The notes under the pieces were generated by a model. The model had not been told where the DNA came from, searched no databases, and saw nothing but the letters and a program-made list of their open reading frames with translations. From an uncultured Dorea sp. (GTDB taxonomy: Bacteria > Bacillota > Clostridia > Lachnospirales > Lachnospiraceae), in contig CAJTQA010000013.1 of assembly GCA_910578455.1 (NCBI GenBank), positions 1 to 61,518 on the forward strand: 61,518 bases of DNA, in the 5' to 3' direction. Shown here piece after piece: positions 26,176-33,701 of this stretch. The position numbers and the translations under genes are program-made. How positions within the stretch are numbered: position 1 is the first letter of the stretch; the number at the start of each line of letters is the position of its first letter.

Positions 26176-26290
26176 TGTAAACACTTTACAACTATAGGTA
26201 CAACATGATATAATCCAAAACAGAAAGTAAATACTTTACAAAATGAGTATAACACAAAAATATGCAAAATAAAAGTAAAGTTTTTACTTT
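26176..26290. promoter_or_regulatory. Three palindromic operators between rpiR-type gene and symporter operon
   Basis: TGTAAACACTTTACA (26176-26190), GTAAATACTTTAC (26227-26239) and AAAGTAAAGTTTTTACTTT (26272-26290) are related palindromes. Their centres lie about 50 and 48 bp apart, roughly five helical turns. The first overlaps a plus-strand -35 TTTACA (26185-26190) paired with TATAAT (26209-26214, 18-bp spacer). The arrangement suggests cooperative binding, probably by the divergently encoded RpiR protein. Confidence 0.7.
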
Positions 26291-26382
26291 GCAATTGCGC
26301 GCGTGGAAGATAGAAGGATGATTTTTTGTATATGATATATTTTACAGAGAGTTGTCCGAAAAGTAAAGGAGGAGAAAATACG

Positions 26383-26649
26383 ATGAAGAAACTTTTTGAC
26401 GAGCATTTTGAGCGGACATGGCTGATCATCTTTTTATTTATGTTTTTTCTGATCATGGTGCCGTTTCCGTTTTTCTACAGCGAGACTTATATCCCATCTA
26501 TCGGCGGCATCCCAAGCTACCTGTTCGGGTGGTTCGCCCATACGGCGGTGACGTTTGCATTGATTATCGTGTACTACCGTATGTGCATGAAGAGAAAAGA
26601 GTATCATGTTTATGACGAGGAAGAACAGACAGAGAAGGAGGAAAGGTAA
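26383..26649 (+). CDS. Small membrane protein adjacent to symporter (DUF3311/YhdT-like)
   Basis: An 88-aa protein with two hydrophobic helices (about 12-32 and 45-65) and a charged C-terminal tail. The ATG at 26383 follows AAAGGAGGAG; the frame remains open upstream without a site. The pattern EHFERTWLIIFLFMFFLIMVPFPFFY and its position just ahead of a sodium:solute symporter resemble the small accessory proteins (DUF3311, YhdT) that accompany such transporters. Family assignment is by architecture and context; a role as symporter subunit is inferred. Confidence 0.72.
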   Translation: MKKLFDEHFERTWLIIFLFMFFLIMVPFPFFYSETYIPSIGGIPSYLFGWFAHTAVTFALIIVYYRMCMKRKEYHVYDEEEQTEKEER

Positions 26650-26651
26650 GT

Positions 26652-28133
26652 ATGAACGGAGCAATTCAGCCGTCACCGGTTCCATTTTACACGGTGATCA
26701 TCTTTTATCTTGGAATTATGGCGTTTATTGGCTGGTATGCCAGCCGTAAGACAAGCAGCCTTGGAGATTTTTTCGTGCTGAGCGGCAAAGCGGGAGTCGT
26801 TGTCAGCGGTATTGCGTATTTTTCCACTCAGTTTTCCATGGGAACTTTCCTCGGAACGCCCGGAACTATCTATGGGGTCGGCTACGCAGGGATGGCGATT
26901 TCTGTACCCGGCGCGGTATTCTGCATGATCCTTCCGGCGCTCCTTATCGGGCGAAAGCTGATCACGCTGGGGCATAAGTATGGATTTCTCACTATGGCGG
27001 ATTATCTCTCGGACCGCTACCACTCTAAGAGCATGAGCGGCGTGCTGGGCGTGATGATGTTATTCTTCCTGATTCCTATGATGGGAGCGCAGATTATCGG
27101 CGCAGGAGTAATCGTACATGTATTTACCGGACTTCCTGAGTGGGCAGGGGTTGTCGGAATGGGTGTGATTGTTATATTATATTGTATGGCGGGTGGCATG
27201 AAGGGAGCAATGATGACAGATGTCATCCAGGGCTCGCTGATGATTGCCACAGCAGTTGTGACGTTCATTGTTTCGATAGTAATGGGCGGCGGATTTGAGA
27301 ATATCAATCATACATTGCAGGGGATGAATGAGGCCTACCTCACTTTCCCGGGAGCTAACGGGTACATGCCGTGGACATATTTCGTCTCCAATATCGTATT
27401 GTGGTCGTTCTTTACTATGGGGCAGCCCCATCTGTTCACGAAGTTTTTTGCAATGAAAGACCATAAGACTATGTTCAAGGCGATTCTTCTCGGTACGGCG
27501 GGCATGTTCTTCTCGGCGACACTGATTGAGTGGGCGGGCGTAAATGGCATCGCCTCCATCCAGAATATTGAGAAGGCGGATCAGATTGTGCCGATGATCC
27601 TCCAGAGAGGGCTGAACCCGTTCCTTGCATCCATCTTTATAGCAGGAATTGTGGCGGCAGGCATGTCCACCATCGACGGGATTCTGGTGACGACTACCGG
27701 GGCAGTGACAAGAGACATCTACCAGAAGATTATCAACAAGAAAGCGACGGATGAGAATGTCATGAATCTTTCTAAGGTTGTGACGGTGCTGATCGGAATC
27801 ATTGTTATCTGCTTTGGGGTATTCCAGCCGGGAAGTATTTTCGAGATCAACCTGTTTGCATTTTCCGGAATGGCGATCTTTGTAGTGCCGATCCTTTTCG
27901 GGATGTACTGGAAAAAATCCACGGTGGCAGGAGCAGTGTCGTCGGTGGTCGTGGGCGTTATCGTGCTTCTTGTGTTTACATTGGTTCCGTCAGTGAAGGA
28001 GCTGGCGCATGGGTTCCACGCCCTGTTCCCGGCAACGATACTTGGCTCGGCTGCAATGCTCATCGTCAGCAGCATGACACAGGCGCCTCCGCAGGAAACG
28101 ATTGAGCGGCATTTTGCGGTTTTTGAAAAATAA
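26652..28133 (+). CDS. Sodium:solute symporter (SSS family)
   Basis: A 493-aa polytopic protein with about thirteen hydrophobic segments and the SSS pattern: GWYASRKTSSLGDFFVLSG near the N-terminus, FSTQFSMGTFLGTPGTIYGVGYAG in helix 2, IYCMAGGMKGAMMTDVIQG-type sequence mid-protein, and AAGMSTIDGILVTTTGAVTRDIYQ late. Family members couple sodium flow to uptake of sugars, amino acids or vitamins. The start is two bases after the small membrane-protein stop. The next gene encodes a creatininase-family hydrolase, so the imported compound may be an amide or lactam; the substrate is not determined. Confidence 0.9.
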   Translation: MNGAIQPSPVPFYTVIIFYLGIMAFIGWYASRKTSSLGDFFVLSGKAGVVVSGIAYFSTQFSMGTFLGTPGTIYGVGYAGMAISVPGAVFCMILPALLIGRKLITLGHKYGFLTMADYLSDRYHSKSMSGVLGVMMLFFLIPMMGAQIIGAGVIVHVFTGLPEWAGVVGMGVIVILYCMAGGMKGAMMTDVIQGSLMIATAVVTFIVSIVMGGGFENINHTLQGMNEAYLTFPGANGYMPWTYFVSNIVLWSFFTMGQPHLFTKFFAMKDHKTMFKAILLGTAGMFFSATLIEWAGVNGIASIQNIEKADQIVPMILQRGLNPFLASIFIAGIVAAGMSTIDGILVTTTGAVTRDIYQKIINKKATDENVMNLSKVVTVLIGIIVICFGVFQPGSIFEINLFAFSGMAIFVVPILFGMYWKKSTVAGAVSSVVVGVIVLLVFTLVPSVKELAHGFHALFPATILGSAAMLIVSSMTQAPPQETIERHFAVFEK

Positions 28134-28157
28134 GCACAGCGAAAAGGAGAGAATGGT

Positions 28158-28922
28158 ATGTATCTAGGTAAAATGACTACAGCGCAGGCAGGCGAGGCTT
28201 TTAAACATGACCCCATCGTCGTGATTCCGGTGGGAAGCACTGAACAGCACGGGGCGCAGAGCGCACTTGGAACGGATTATCTGGTTCCGGCTTATCTGGC
28301 GGATCAGATTGCCGGCATGGACGGGGTGATCGTCGCCCCCACGGTACCATATGGTGTATGTCCATATCATTTAAGCTTTGCGGGAAGCATCAACATCGGG
28401 TATGAGGGACTTTACCTGGTTCTTCACGGCATTATGGATTCCCTGATGGAGCAGGGTGTTAAGCGGTTCGTCGTCCTGAACGGGCACGGCGGCAATACGC
28501 CGTCCATCGACCGGGCGGCGCTGGAAGTGTACCATAAGGGCGGAGTGTGCGCCAGCATCGACTGGTGGAGCTTGGTGGCTGAGCTTGACGACAGGTTCAA
28601 GGGCGGGCACGGGGATCTGCTTGAGACATCAGCAGTGATGGCGATTGCGCCTGAGGCAGTGCATCTGGAGCTAGGGCAGCCAGTCAATGCCCAAAGCCCT
28701 ACGGATGAGCTTAAGGCAGCTTACATTCAGGCGGTGAACTTCAAAGGCGGAACGGTACGCCTTGTCCGGGATACGAAGGAGATTGCGCCAAGCGGGTGGT
28801 TCGGCCCGTTTGACCCGAAGGAATCGACGGCAGAGCTTGGGCAGGCGGCGCTTGACTTAGCGGCAGGCTATATCCGCGATTTTATGGGCGAGATGAAAAA
28901 AATATGCTTGCAAAATAAGTGA
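28158..28922 (+). CDS. Creatininase-family amidohydrolase
   Basis: A 254-aa cytoplasmic hydrolase with the creatininase fold. Metal and active-site blocks are VIPVGSTEQHGAQSALGTDY (Glu, His, Asp), VVLNGHGGNTPS (His) and GGHGDLLETSAVMA (Glu). True creatininases, mycofactocin maturases and riboflavin-pathway relatives all share these, so the call stops at family level. It is the last gene of the unit with the small membrane protein and symporter; their common control by the RpiR-type regulator is inferred. The TPP-riboswitch promoter begins inside its 3' end. Confidence 0.87.
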   Translation: MYLGKMTTAQAGEAFKHDPIVVIPVGSTEQHGAQSALGTDYLVPAYLADQIAGMDGVIVAPTVPYGVCPYHLSFAGSINIGYEGLYLVLHGIMDSLMEQGVKRFVVLNGHGGNTPSIDRAALEVYHKGGVCASIDWWSLVAELDDRFKGGHGDLLETSAVMAIAPEAVHLELGQPVNAQSPTDELKAAYIQAVNFKGGTVRLVRDTKEIAPSGWFGPFDPKESTAELGQAALDLAAGYIRDFMGEMKKICLQNK

Positions 28923-28935
28923 ACTGTAGTATACT
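28908..28935 (+). promoter_or_regulatory. Promoter of the thiM operon
   Basis: TTGCAA (28908-28913), a 16-bp spacer and TATACT (28930-28935) lie about 30 bp upstream of the TPP aptamer. The -35 is within the end of the creatininase gene. Confidence 0.6.
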
Positions 28936-28960
28936 AGACATGTAGACAAAATATAGAAAA

Positions 28961-29054
28961 AGGGGAGCTTGCGTATCAAGCGGGCTGAGAACAGGCTGAA
29001 TCGCCTGGACCCATAGACCTGATTTGGATAATGCCAACGTAGGGATCGGTATGA
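28961..29054 (+). ncRNA. TPP riboswitch (THI element), thiM operon
   Basis: Conserved THI-element blocks appear in order: GGGGAGC (28962 onwards), GGGCTGAGA, GACCCATAGACCTGAT, TGGATAATGCCAACGTAGGGA. P1 can form between the initial GGAGC region and the distal sequence. It senses thiamine pyrophosphate and controls the terminator that follows. Confidence 0.96.
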
Positions 29055-29095
29055 TGGATTCATGGATATCCATTATATAAGGTTGAGCGAAAACG

Positions 29096-29130
29096 GCGGA
29101 TGTACCCTTGCAGGTATGTCCGCTTTTTTT
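29096..29130 (+). terminator. TPP-controlled intrinsic terminator
   Basis: GCGGA-TG-TACC (29096 onwards) pairs with GGTA-TG-TCCGC (ending 29123), followed by seven T. It lies between the TPP aptamer and thiM, consistent with ligand-dependent premature termination. Confidence 0.88.
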
Positions 29131-29179
29131 GATAAAAATTGCGTGAGAGGCATGGTCCGGGAAAGAGGAGGCAATCATT

Positions 29180-30001
29180 ATGCTTGGAACTTATTTGGAG
29201 AATGTCAGAAGAGCCGTGCCCCTTGTGCACAATATTACCAATTATGTGACGGTGAACGACGTGGCGAATGTGCTGTTAGCCTGCGGTGCAAGTCCGATCA
29301 TGTCGGATGAGCCGAGAGACGTGGCGGATATCACGGCAATCTGCGGAGGGCTGAATATCAATATCGGCACGTTGAATGAACGGACCATAAAGGGGATGTT
29401 CACGGCAGGAAAGAAAGCTAACGAGCTTGGGCATCCCATACTTTTAGACCCGGTAGGAGCAGGAGCCAGCGCCCTGCGGACAGATACGTCAATCCGGCTG
29501 ATGGAGGAGCTTGAGCTTACTGTTATCCGGGGAAACATTTCCGAGATAAAGACCTTGGCGCTGGGAAGTGGTACCACGAAAGGAGTGGACGCAGATGCGG
29601 CGGACGCGGTGACAGAGGAGAATCTTGACAGGACAGTTGCATTTGCAAAGGAGTTTGCAAAGAAAAGCCGCTGCATTGTCGCGGTTACCGGAGAGATTGA
29701 CTTAGTAAGCGACGGCGCGGCATGCTATGTTATCCGCAACGGACGGCCGGAGATGGAAAAAGTAACCGGAACAGGCTGCCAGCTCTCCGGCATGATGACC
29801 GCATTTATAGCTGCAAATCCCGAAAAACACCTGGAGTCGGCAGCGGCGGCCGTCTGCGCCATGGGGCTTGCGGGCGAGATAGGGTGGAGCCGCATGGAAG
29901 AGGGCGATGGAAACTCTGCTTACCGGAACCGGATCATTGACGCAGTCTATAACATGGATGCGGAAGTTTTAGATAAAGGAGCGAAGTATGAGGTTCGATA
30001 A
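29180..30001 (+). CDS. thiM: Hydroxyethylthiazole kinase
   Basis: A 273-aa ribokinase-fold kinase that phosphorylates 4-methyl-5-(2-hydroxyethyl)thiazole. Diagnostic stretches are VPLVHNITNYVTVNDVANVL near the N-terminus, ASPIMSDEP, LLDPVGAGAS, VIRGNISEI and the catalytic VTGTGCQLSGM. Length and order are typical. It is the first gene after a TPP riboswitch and overlaps thiE by 14 bp. In this operon it provides the thiazole half of thiamine by salvage. Confidence 0.97.
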   Translation: MLGTYLENVRRAVPLVHNITNYVTVNDVANVLLACGASPIMSDEPRDVADITAICGGLNINIGTLNERTIKGMFTAGKKANELGHPILLDPVGAGASALRTDTSIRLMEELELTVIRGNISEIKTLALGSGTTKGVDADAADAVTEENLDRTVAFAKEFAKKSRCIVAVTGEIDLVSDGAACYVIRNGRPEMEKVTGTGCQLSGMMTAFIAANPEKHLESAAAAVCAMGLAGEIGWSRMEEGDGNSAYRNRIIDAVYNMDAEVLDKGAKYEVR

Positions 30002-30629
30002 GAAGGAGTTGCTTTTGTATGCAGTAACGGACAGGAACTGGCTTGGGGAAGAAACTTTAGCAGGTCAGGTGGAAAAGGCGGTTAAGGGAGGAGCGACTTT
30101 CGTACAGCTGCGGGAAAAGGAGCTGGATGGGGAACGTTTTCTTGAGGAGGCGAGAGAGATCAGGGAGCTTTGCCGGAAGTATCATGTGCCCTTTGTGGTG
30201 AATGACAACGTGGAGATTGCAGTTAGATCAGATGCGGACGGCGTGCATGTGGGGCAGGACGACATGGAGGCCGGGGATGTGCGGGATATGCTTGGAATGG
30301 ATAAGATTGTGGGAGTGTCCGTACAGACCGTAGAGCAGGCAGTCCTGGCTCAGAAACGCGGCGCCGACTATCTGGGCGTGGGCGCGGTGTTTCCGACAGG
30401 CTCCAAGGAGGACGCATGTGAAGTCTCCCACGAGACCTTGAGGGGAATCTGTGAGGCAGTGGATATTCCGGTGATTGCTATCGGTGGGATTGGCGCGGGA
30501 AATATAGGGGAGCTTTTTGGCAGCGGCATCTGCGGGATTGCGGTGATCAGCGCTATCTTTGGGAAGGAAGATATCGAGGGAGCAGCGAGGGAGCTTAAAA
30601 GACTTGCAGAGGAGATGTGTGGAGTATGA
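29988..30629 (+). CDS. thiE: Thiamine-phosphate synthase
   Basis: A 213-aa TIM-barrel enzyme that joins hydroxymethylpyrimidine diphosphate and thiazole phosphate to make thiamine phosphate. Recognisable motifs are TFVQLREKELDG, VNDNVEIAVRSDADGVHVGQDD, VGVSVQTVEQA, YLGVGAVFPTGSKEDA and the phosphate-binding VIAIGGIGAGNI. The start overlaps thiM and has AGGAG just upstream. The end overlaps or abuts the HAD gene. Confidence 0.97.
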   Translation: MRFDKKELLLYAVTDRNWLGEETLAGQVEKAVKGGATFVQLREKELDGERFLEEAREIRELCRKYHVPFVVNDNVEIAVRSDADGVHVGQDDMEAGDVRDMLGMDKIVGVSVQTVEQAVLAQKRGADYLGVGAVFPTGSKEDACEVSHETLRGICEAVDIPVIAIGGIGAGNIGELFGSGICGIAVISAIFGKEDIEGAARELKRLAEEMCGV

Positions 30630-31282
30630 TTAAAGGAGCGATATTTGATGTGGACGGCACGCTTTTGGATTCCATGGAAATCTGGGAAAATGCGGGAGCG
30701 CGCTACTTGCGGAGCATAGGGAAAGTGCCGGAGGAGAATCTGAGTGAGATCTTGTATCCTATGACTATGGCGGAGGGCGCGGCATATGTAAAGGAGCGTT
30801 ACTGCCTTACGGTTCCTTTAGACGTGATCATACAAGGAGTCCTTGACGCGGTGCGGGATTTTTATTTTTATGAGGCGCGCCTAAAGACGGGGGTGAAGGA
30901 ATTTCTTGCCGTGATGAGGGAGAGGGGAATTTTGATGGCGGCTGCAACGGCAAGCAGCAGGGAACATGTCGAGGCGGCGTTCAGGAGGCTCGGCATCGAT
31001 GGATATTTCGGACGTATCTTTACGTGCGCGGAAGTCGGGGCAGGGAAAAGATATCCCCTGATCTATGAAAGAGCAGCAGGGTATCTTGGGGCGAAACCTG
31101 GGGAAATCCTTGTGTTCGAGGATGTGCTCTATGCCGTTGAGACGGCGAAAGGCGCGGGATTTCACACAGTGGGCGTATATGACAGGTTCAGCGCAGGCGA
31201 GACGGATAAGATAAAGAGCCTGGCGGATGTGTATGCCCGGGAATTTACAAAAGAGCTGGCAGAGCATTTATGCGGGAGATAA
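30626..31282 (+). CDS. HAD-superfamily phosphatase in the thiamine operon
   Basis: A 218-aa HAD subfamily IA protein. Motif I is IFDVDGTLLDS with both aspartates, motif II the threonine/serine in AAATASSREH, the Lys is in EVGAGKRYP and motif III is ILVFEDVLYAVETAKGAG. A helical cap lies after motif I. It resembles beta-phosphoglucomutase-like phosphatases. Its place between thiE and thiD raises the possibility that it dephosphorylates thiamine phosphate or an intermediate; that is inference from context. The ATG at 30626 is preferred; a GTG at 30617 is also open. Confidence 0.88.
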   Translation: MIKGAIFDVDGTLLDSMEIWENAGARYLRSIGKVPEENLSEILYPMTMAEGAAYVKERYCLTVPLDVIIQGVLDAVRDFYFYEARLKTGVKEFLAVMRERGILMAAATASSREHVEAAFRRLGIDGYFGRIFTCAEVGAGKRYPLIYERAAGYLGAKPGEILVFEDVLYAVETAKGAGFHTVGVYDRFSAGETDKIKSLADVYAREFTKELAEHLCGR

Positions 31283-31325
31283 TCAGGAAAGGACGCCAGA
31301 GAAAAATTAAGAAAGAGAGAAACGG

Positions 31326-32126
31326 ATGATGAAAACAGCTTTGACGATTGCCGGCAGTGATTGCAGCGGCGGTGCGGGAATACAGGCGGACATTAAGACG
31401 ATGATCTGCAACGGTGTATATGCCATGAGTGCAGTGACAGCGCTGACAGCGCAGAACACGATGGGAGTGACCGGGATTATGGAAGTTACGCCGGAGTTTT
31501 TGGGAGAGCAGCTTGACAATATATTCATGGATATTTTTCCTGATGCGGTGAAGATCGGCATGGTGTCCGGCAGGGCGCTTATTGAAAAGACAGCGGAAAA
31601 ACTGAAGGAATACGGTGCGGGGAACATCGTGGTGGATCCGGTAATGGCAGCCACAAGCGGCTCGAAACTGATAAGCGATGAGGCAGTAGATACGCTTAAA
31701 GAATGCCTCCTGCCCCTGGCTACGATCCTGACGCCGAATATCCCGGAGGCCGCGGCGCTCTCAGGAATGGAAGTTAAGACACGGGAGGATATGATTCTGG
31801 CTGCTGAGAAGATCAGTAAAGGCTACTGCTGCGCGGTGCTTCTGAAAGGCGGGCATCAGCTCAATGATGCCAACGACCTGCTATACCGTGACGGTGATTA
31901 TAAATGGTTCTTGGGAAAACGGATTGACAACCCCAATACCCATGGAACGGGGTGTACCCTTTCCAGTGCCATAGCGTCGAATCTCGCGAAAGGGTACTGC
32001 CTTGATGAGGCGGTAGAGCGGGCCAAGGAGTATATTTCAGGCGCATTGGCAGCGATGCTCGATCTTGGGAAGGGCAGCGGGCCGCTTGACCATGGATATG
32101 GATTTCGGCAGATCAGCGGATGTTGA
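31326..32126 (+). CDS. thiD: Hydroxymethylpyrimidine/phosphomethylpyrimidine kinase
   Basis: A 266-aa ribokinase-fold enzyme performing both phosphorylations of hydroxymethylpyrimidine. Motifs are LTIAGSDCSGGAGIQADIKT at the N-terminus, MSAVTALTAQNT, VDPVMAATSGSKL, LTPNIPEAAALSG, VLLKGGH and the catalytic NTHGTGCTLSSAIA. It closes the thiM-thiE-HAD-thiD unit. No thiC or thiG is present, so in this window the operon is a salvage rather than a de novo route. A terminator follows at once. Confidence 0.97.
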   Translation: MMKTALTIAGSDCSGGAGIQADIKTMICNGVYAMSAVTALTAQNTMGVTGIMEVTPEFLGEQLDNIFMDIFPDAVKIGMVSGRALIEKTAEKLKEYGAGNIVVDPVMAATSGSKLISDEAVDTLKECLLPLATILTPNIPEAAALSGMEVKTREDMILAAEKISKGYCCAVLLKGGHQLNDANDLLYRDGDYKWFLGKRIDNPNTHGTGCTLSSAIASNLAKGYCLDEAVERAKEYISGALAAMLDLGKGSGPLDHGYGFRQISGC

Positions 32127-32130
32127 ACGA

Positions 32131-32165
32131 CGAAAAAAGGCAGGTAAAAATACCTGCCTTCTGCC
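32131..32165. terminator. Terminator after thiD
   Basis: AAGGCAGGTA (32137-32146) pairs perfectly with TACCTGCCTT (32151-32160) across an AAAA loop, with an A-run before and pyrimidine-rich DNA after. It can also terminate the convergent small regulator gene. Confidence 0.75.
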
Positions 32166-32168
32166 TTA

Positions 32169-32369
32169 TTACTGTAATTTTAAAATATCATTTGGCGTAC
32201 AGTCCAGATAAGCGCAGAGCCGTGCCAATATGTCAAGGTCAATGCGGGATACTTTGCTCTTACAGTAATTATTAAGCTGAGTGCGTTGCAGGCGGCATGC
32301 CTCGCAGACTTTGTTTTTACTGACTTTTCTGTCTTTCAGGATGCGTTCAAGGTCAATGTAGATTGTCAT
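32169..32369 (-). CDS. Small Cro/CI-type helix-turn-helix regulator
   Basis: A 66-aa XRE-family protein. The sequence ILKDRKVSKNKVCEACRLQRTQLNNYCKSK, ending in DLDILARLCAYLDCTPNDIL, is the five-helix DNA-binding domain of the YozG type and makes up the whole protein. It is encoded convergent to thiD and divergent from the thiT unit. It has no recognisable sensor domain. The target is unknown; the position next to two thiamine units may be coincidental. Confidence 0.85.
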   Translation of the reverse strand: MTIYIDLERILKDRKVSKNKVCEACRLQRTQLNNYCKSKVSRIDLDILARLCAYLDCTPNDILKLQ

Positions 32370-32497
32370 AATAAAAATCCTCTCCTATGCATAAAATTAT
32401 AAGTACATCTCTATTGAAACATAAGTTGTATTAGAGTACACTGTACAAAAATACAGTTATATAGAGGGTTGGAGAGGCATAAATATAGGTTTAAAAC

Positions 32498-32526
32498 TTG
32501 ACATTTTCCGAGCCGTGCTTTATGAT
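32498..32526 (+). promoter_or_regulatory. Promoter of thiT
   Basis: TTGACA (32498-32503), a 17-bp spacer and TATGAT (32521-32526) lie directly upstream of the second TPP aptamer. Upstream of it, 32370-32497 is A+T-rich and holds nothing else I can recognise apart from the likely promoter of the small regulator. Confidence 0.7.
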
Positions 32527-32555
32527 ATGTTTGTAAAACTACATAAGATTGATGA

Positions 32556-32645
32556 CAAGGGAGCTTGCACGGAGCAGGCTGAGAGTGGGCTGACACCGCC
32601 CAGACCTATAACCTGATTTGGATAATGCCAACGTAGGGACGCGTT
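32556..32645 (+). ncRNA. TPP riboswitch (THI element), thiT
   Basis: The blocks AAGGGAGC, CAGGCTGAGA, GACCTATAACCTGAT, TTGGATAATGCCAACGTAGGGA define a second THI element in the window. It is followed not by a terminator but by a hairpin that covers the ribosome binding site. Confidence 0.96.
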
Positions 32646-32661
32646 ATGAGAGATGTTGAAT

Positions 32662-32692
32662 CTCCTTTGTCTTCAATCGAAGATGAAGGAGG
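32662..32692 (+). promoter_or_regulatory. Shine-Dalgarno-sequestering hairpin of thiT
   Basis: Bases 32662-32674 pair with 32679-32691 over 13 positions (two G-U pairs) around an AATC loop. The right arm holds most of the AAGGAGG ribosome binding site (32686-32692). No T-run follows, so the likely output of the upstream TPP aptamer is control of translation initiation. Confidence 0.8.
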
Positions 32693-32699
32693 TATTTTT

Positions 32700-33365
32700 A
32701 TGTTTCAGTTACTGGTTAATGCGGAGGGAGGACTTACCGCTGCCGGCTATGGAGTGTGTATTGCGGCAGGGGTTCTCCTGTTTCTGGCTGCAGCCATTGT
32801 TGCGGGGAAGAATTCTGAAAAAAACAGGATGACGACGAGGCAGCTTGTATTTTGCGCCATGGCGGTTGCGCTTGCTTTTGTGACGTCTTACATCAAGATT
32901 TTTCGTATGCCTTGGGGCGGGAGCGTGACGCTGTGCAGCATGCTCTTCATCGTTCTCGTCGCAAATTGGTACGGTGTGAAGACGGGAATCCTTGTGGGGC
33001 TTGCATACAGCATCCTTCAGTTTATCCAGGAGCCGTTTGTGCTTTCTCTTTTTCAGGTCTGCTGTGATTATATTTTTGCATTTGCTGCGCTTGGAGTTGC
33101 CGGGCTTTTCGCAAAACAATCCCATGGTCTGGCAAAGGGATATGCGGCAGCGGTGTTGGCAAGAGGAGCGTTTCATTCTCTGGGAGGTTATCTTTACTGG
33201 ATGGATTATATGCCGGAGAATTTCCCGCAGTCGCTGAAGAGCATTTATCCGATTGCGTACAATTACAGCTATCTGCTGGCGGAGGGGCTTATTACCTTGG
33301 CTGTTATATCGATACCCGCAGTTGCAGAAGCATTGAATCAGGTGAAGAAGACGGCTGTATCTTAA
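32700..33365 (+). CDS. thiT: Energy-coupled thiamine transporter ThiT
   Basis: A 221-aa integral membrane S-component for thiamine uptake. After a first helix (about 10-30) come RQLVFCAMAVALAFVTSYIK, the substrate-region FRMPWGGSVTLCSMLFIVLVA with conserved Trp-Gly-Gly, WYGVKTGILVGLAYSILQF and the late HSLGGYLYWMDYMPENFP. It relies on an Ecf ATPase/T module encoded elsewhere. The start at 32700 is the only ATG behind the AAGGAGG site; an upstream in-frame ATG at 32646 sits at the edge of the riboswitch and would be unusual. The N-terminal hydrophobic stretch is longer than in many ThiT proteins. Confidence 0.92.
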   Translation: MFQLLVNAEGGLTAAGYGVCIAAGVLLFLAAAIVAGKNSEKNRMTTRQLVFCAMAVALAFVTSYIKIFRMPWGGSVTLCSMLFIVLVANWYGVKTGILVGLAYSILQFIQEPFVLSLFQVCCDYIFAFAALGVAGLFAKQSHGLAKGYAAAVLARGAFHSLGGYLYWMDYMPENFPQSLKSIYPIAYNYSYLLAEGLITLAVISIPAVAEALNQVKKTAVS

Positions 33366-33375
33366 ATAGTCTTGG

Positions 33376-33410
33376 CGCCGCTGGCATTGATTTGCCATGC
33401 GGCGTTTTTT
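33376..33410 (+). terminator. Terminator after thiT
   Basis: A GC-rich stem CGCCGC-TGGCA with TGCCA-T-GCGGCG (33376-33404, one bulge) is followed by TTTTTT. The DNA from here to the grdX promoter (33411-33596) is A+T-rich, with no gene. A short TTCCGGAA palindrome at 33496-33503 is the only candidate activator site I noticed. Confidence 0.88.
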
Positions 33411-33596
33411 AGGATCTATTTTTTGATGGGAAGAAAAAAATTTCACATTAGAGAATTAAATTTCCTAAAATAAAAAGGTGTTTTGTTAGAAGTATTTCCG
33501 GAATCACAGAATATTAATCGAAAAAATAAATAAATAAAATATTTTATGGCAGAAAATCAATAAGTATGGTGTAACTGTATGGAATAGAAGAAAAGT

Positions 33597-33612
33597 TGGC
33601 AGGAACTTTGCT
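33597..33612 (+). promoter_or_regulatory. Sigma-54 promoter upstream of grdX
   Basis: TGGCAGG-AACT-TTGCT matches the -24/-12 consensus (TGGCACG-N4-TTGCW) at all but one position, with exact GG-to-GC spacing. It lies about 90 bp upstream of the grdX start, on the coding strand, in a noncoding region. A sigma-54 activator and rpoN are encoded a few kb away, which supports the call. Confidence 0.85.
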
Positions 33613-33701
33613 GTATTAATAGAGTAAAGGGAGCAGCATCTGAGGCTGAGATAAGACAGACGTAGAGATGGCGGCAAAGAGACATAAAAGGAGGGCTTAA
33701 G

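Noticed and set aside
32646..32699. Upstream ATG of thiT at 32646
   Set aside because: It lies at the end of the TPP aptamer without a ribosome binding site; AAGGAGG and the sequestering hairpin point to 32700.
33496..33503. TTCCGGAA as an enhancer site for the sigma-54 activator
   Set aside because: Only one short 8-bp palindrome, no second copy; too weak to call.
33630..33685. Possible third riboswitch in the grdX leader (fragments GGGAGC, GGCTGAGA and ACGTAGAG recall a TPP element)
   Set aside because: The core ACCTGAT and GGATAATGCC blocks are absent, and the spacing is wrong; similarity is probably chance.
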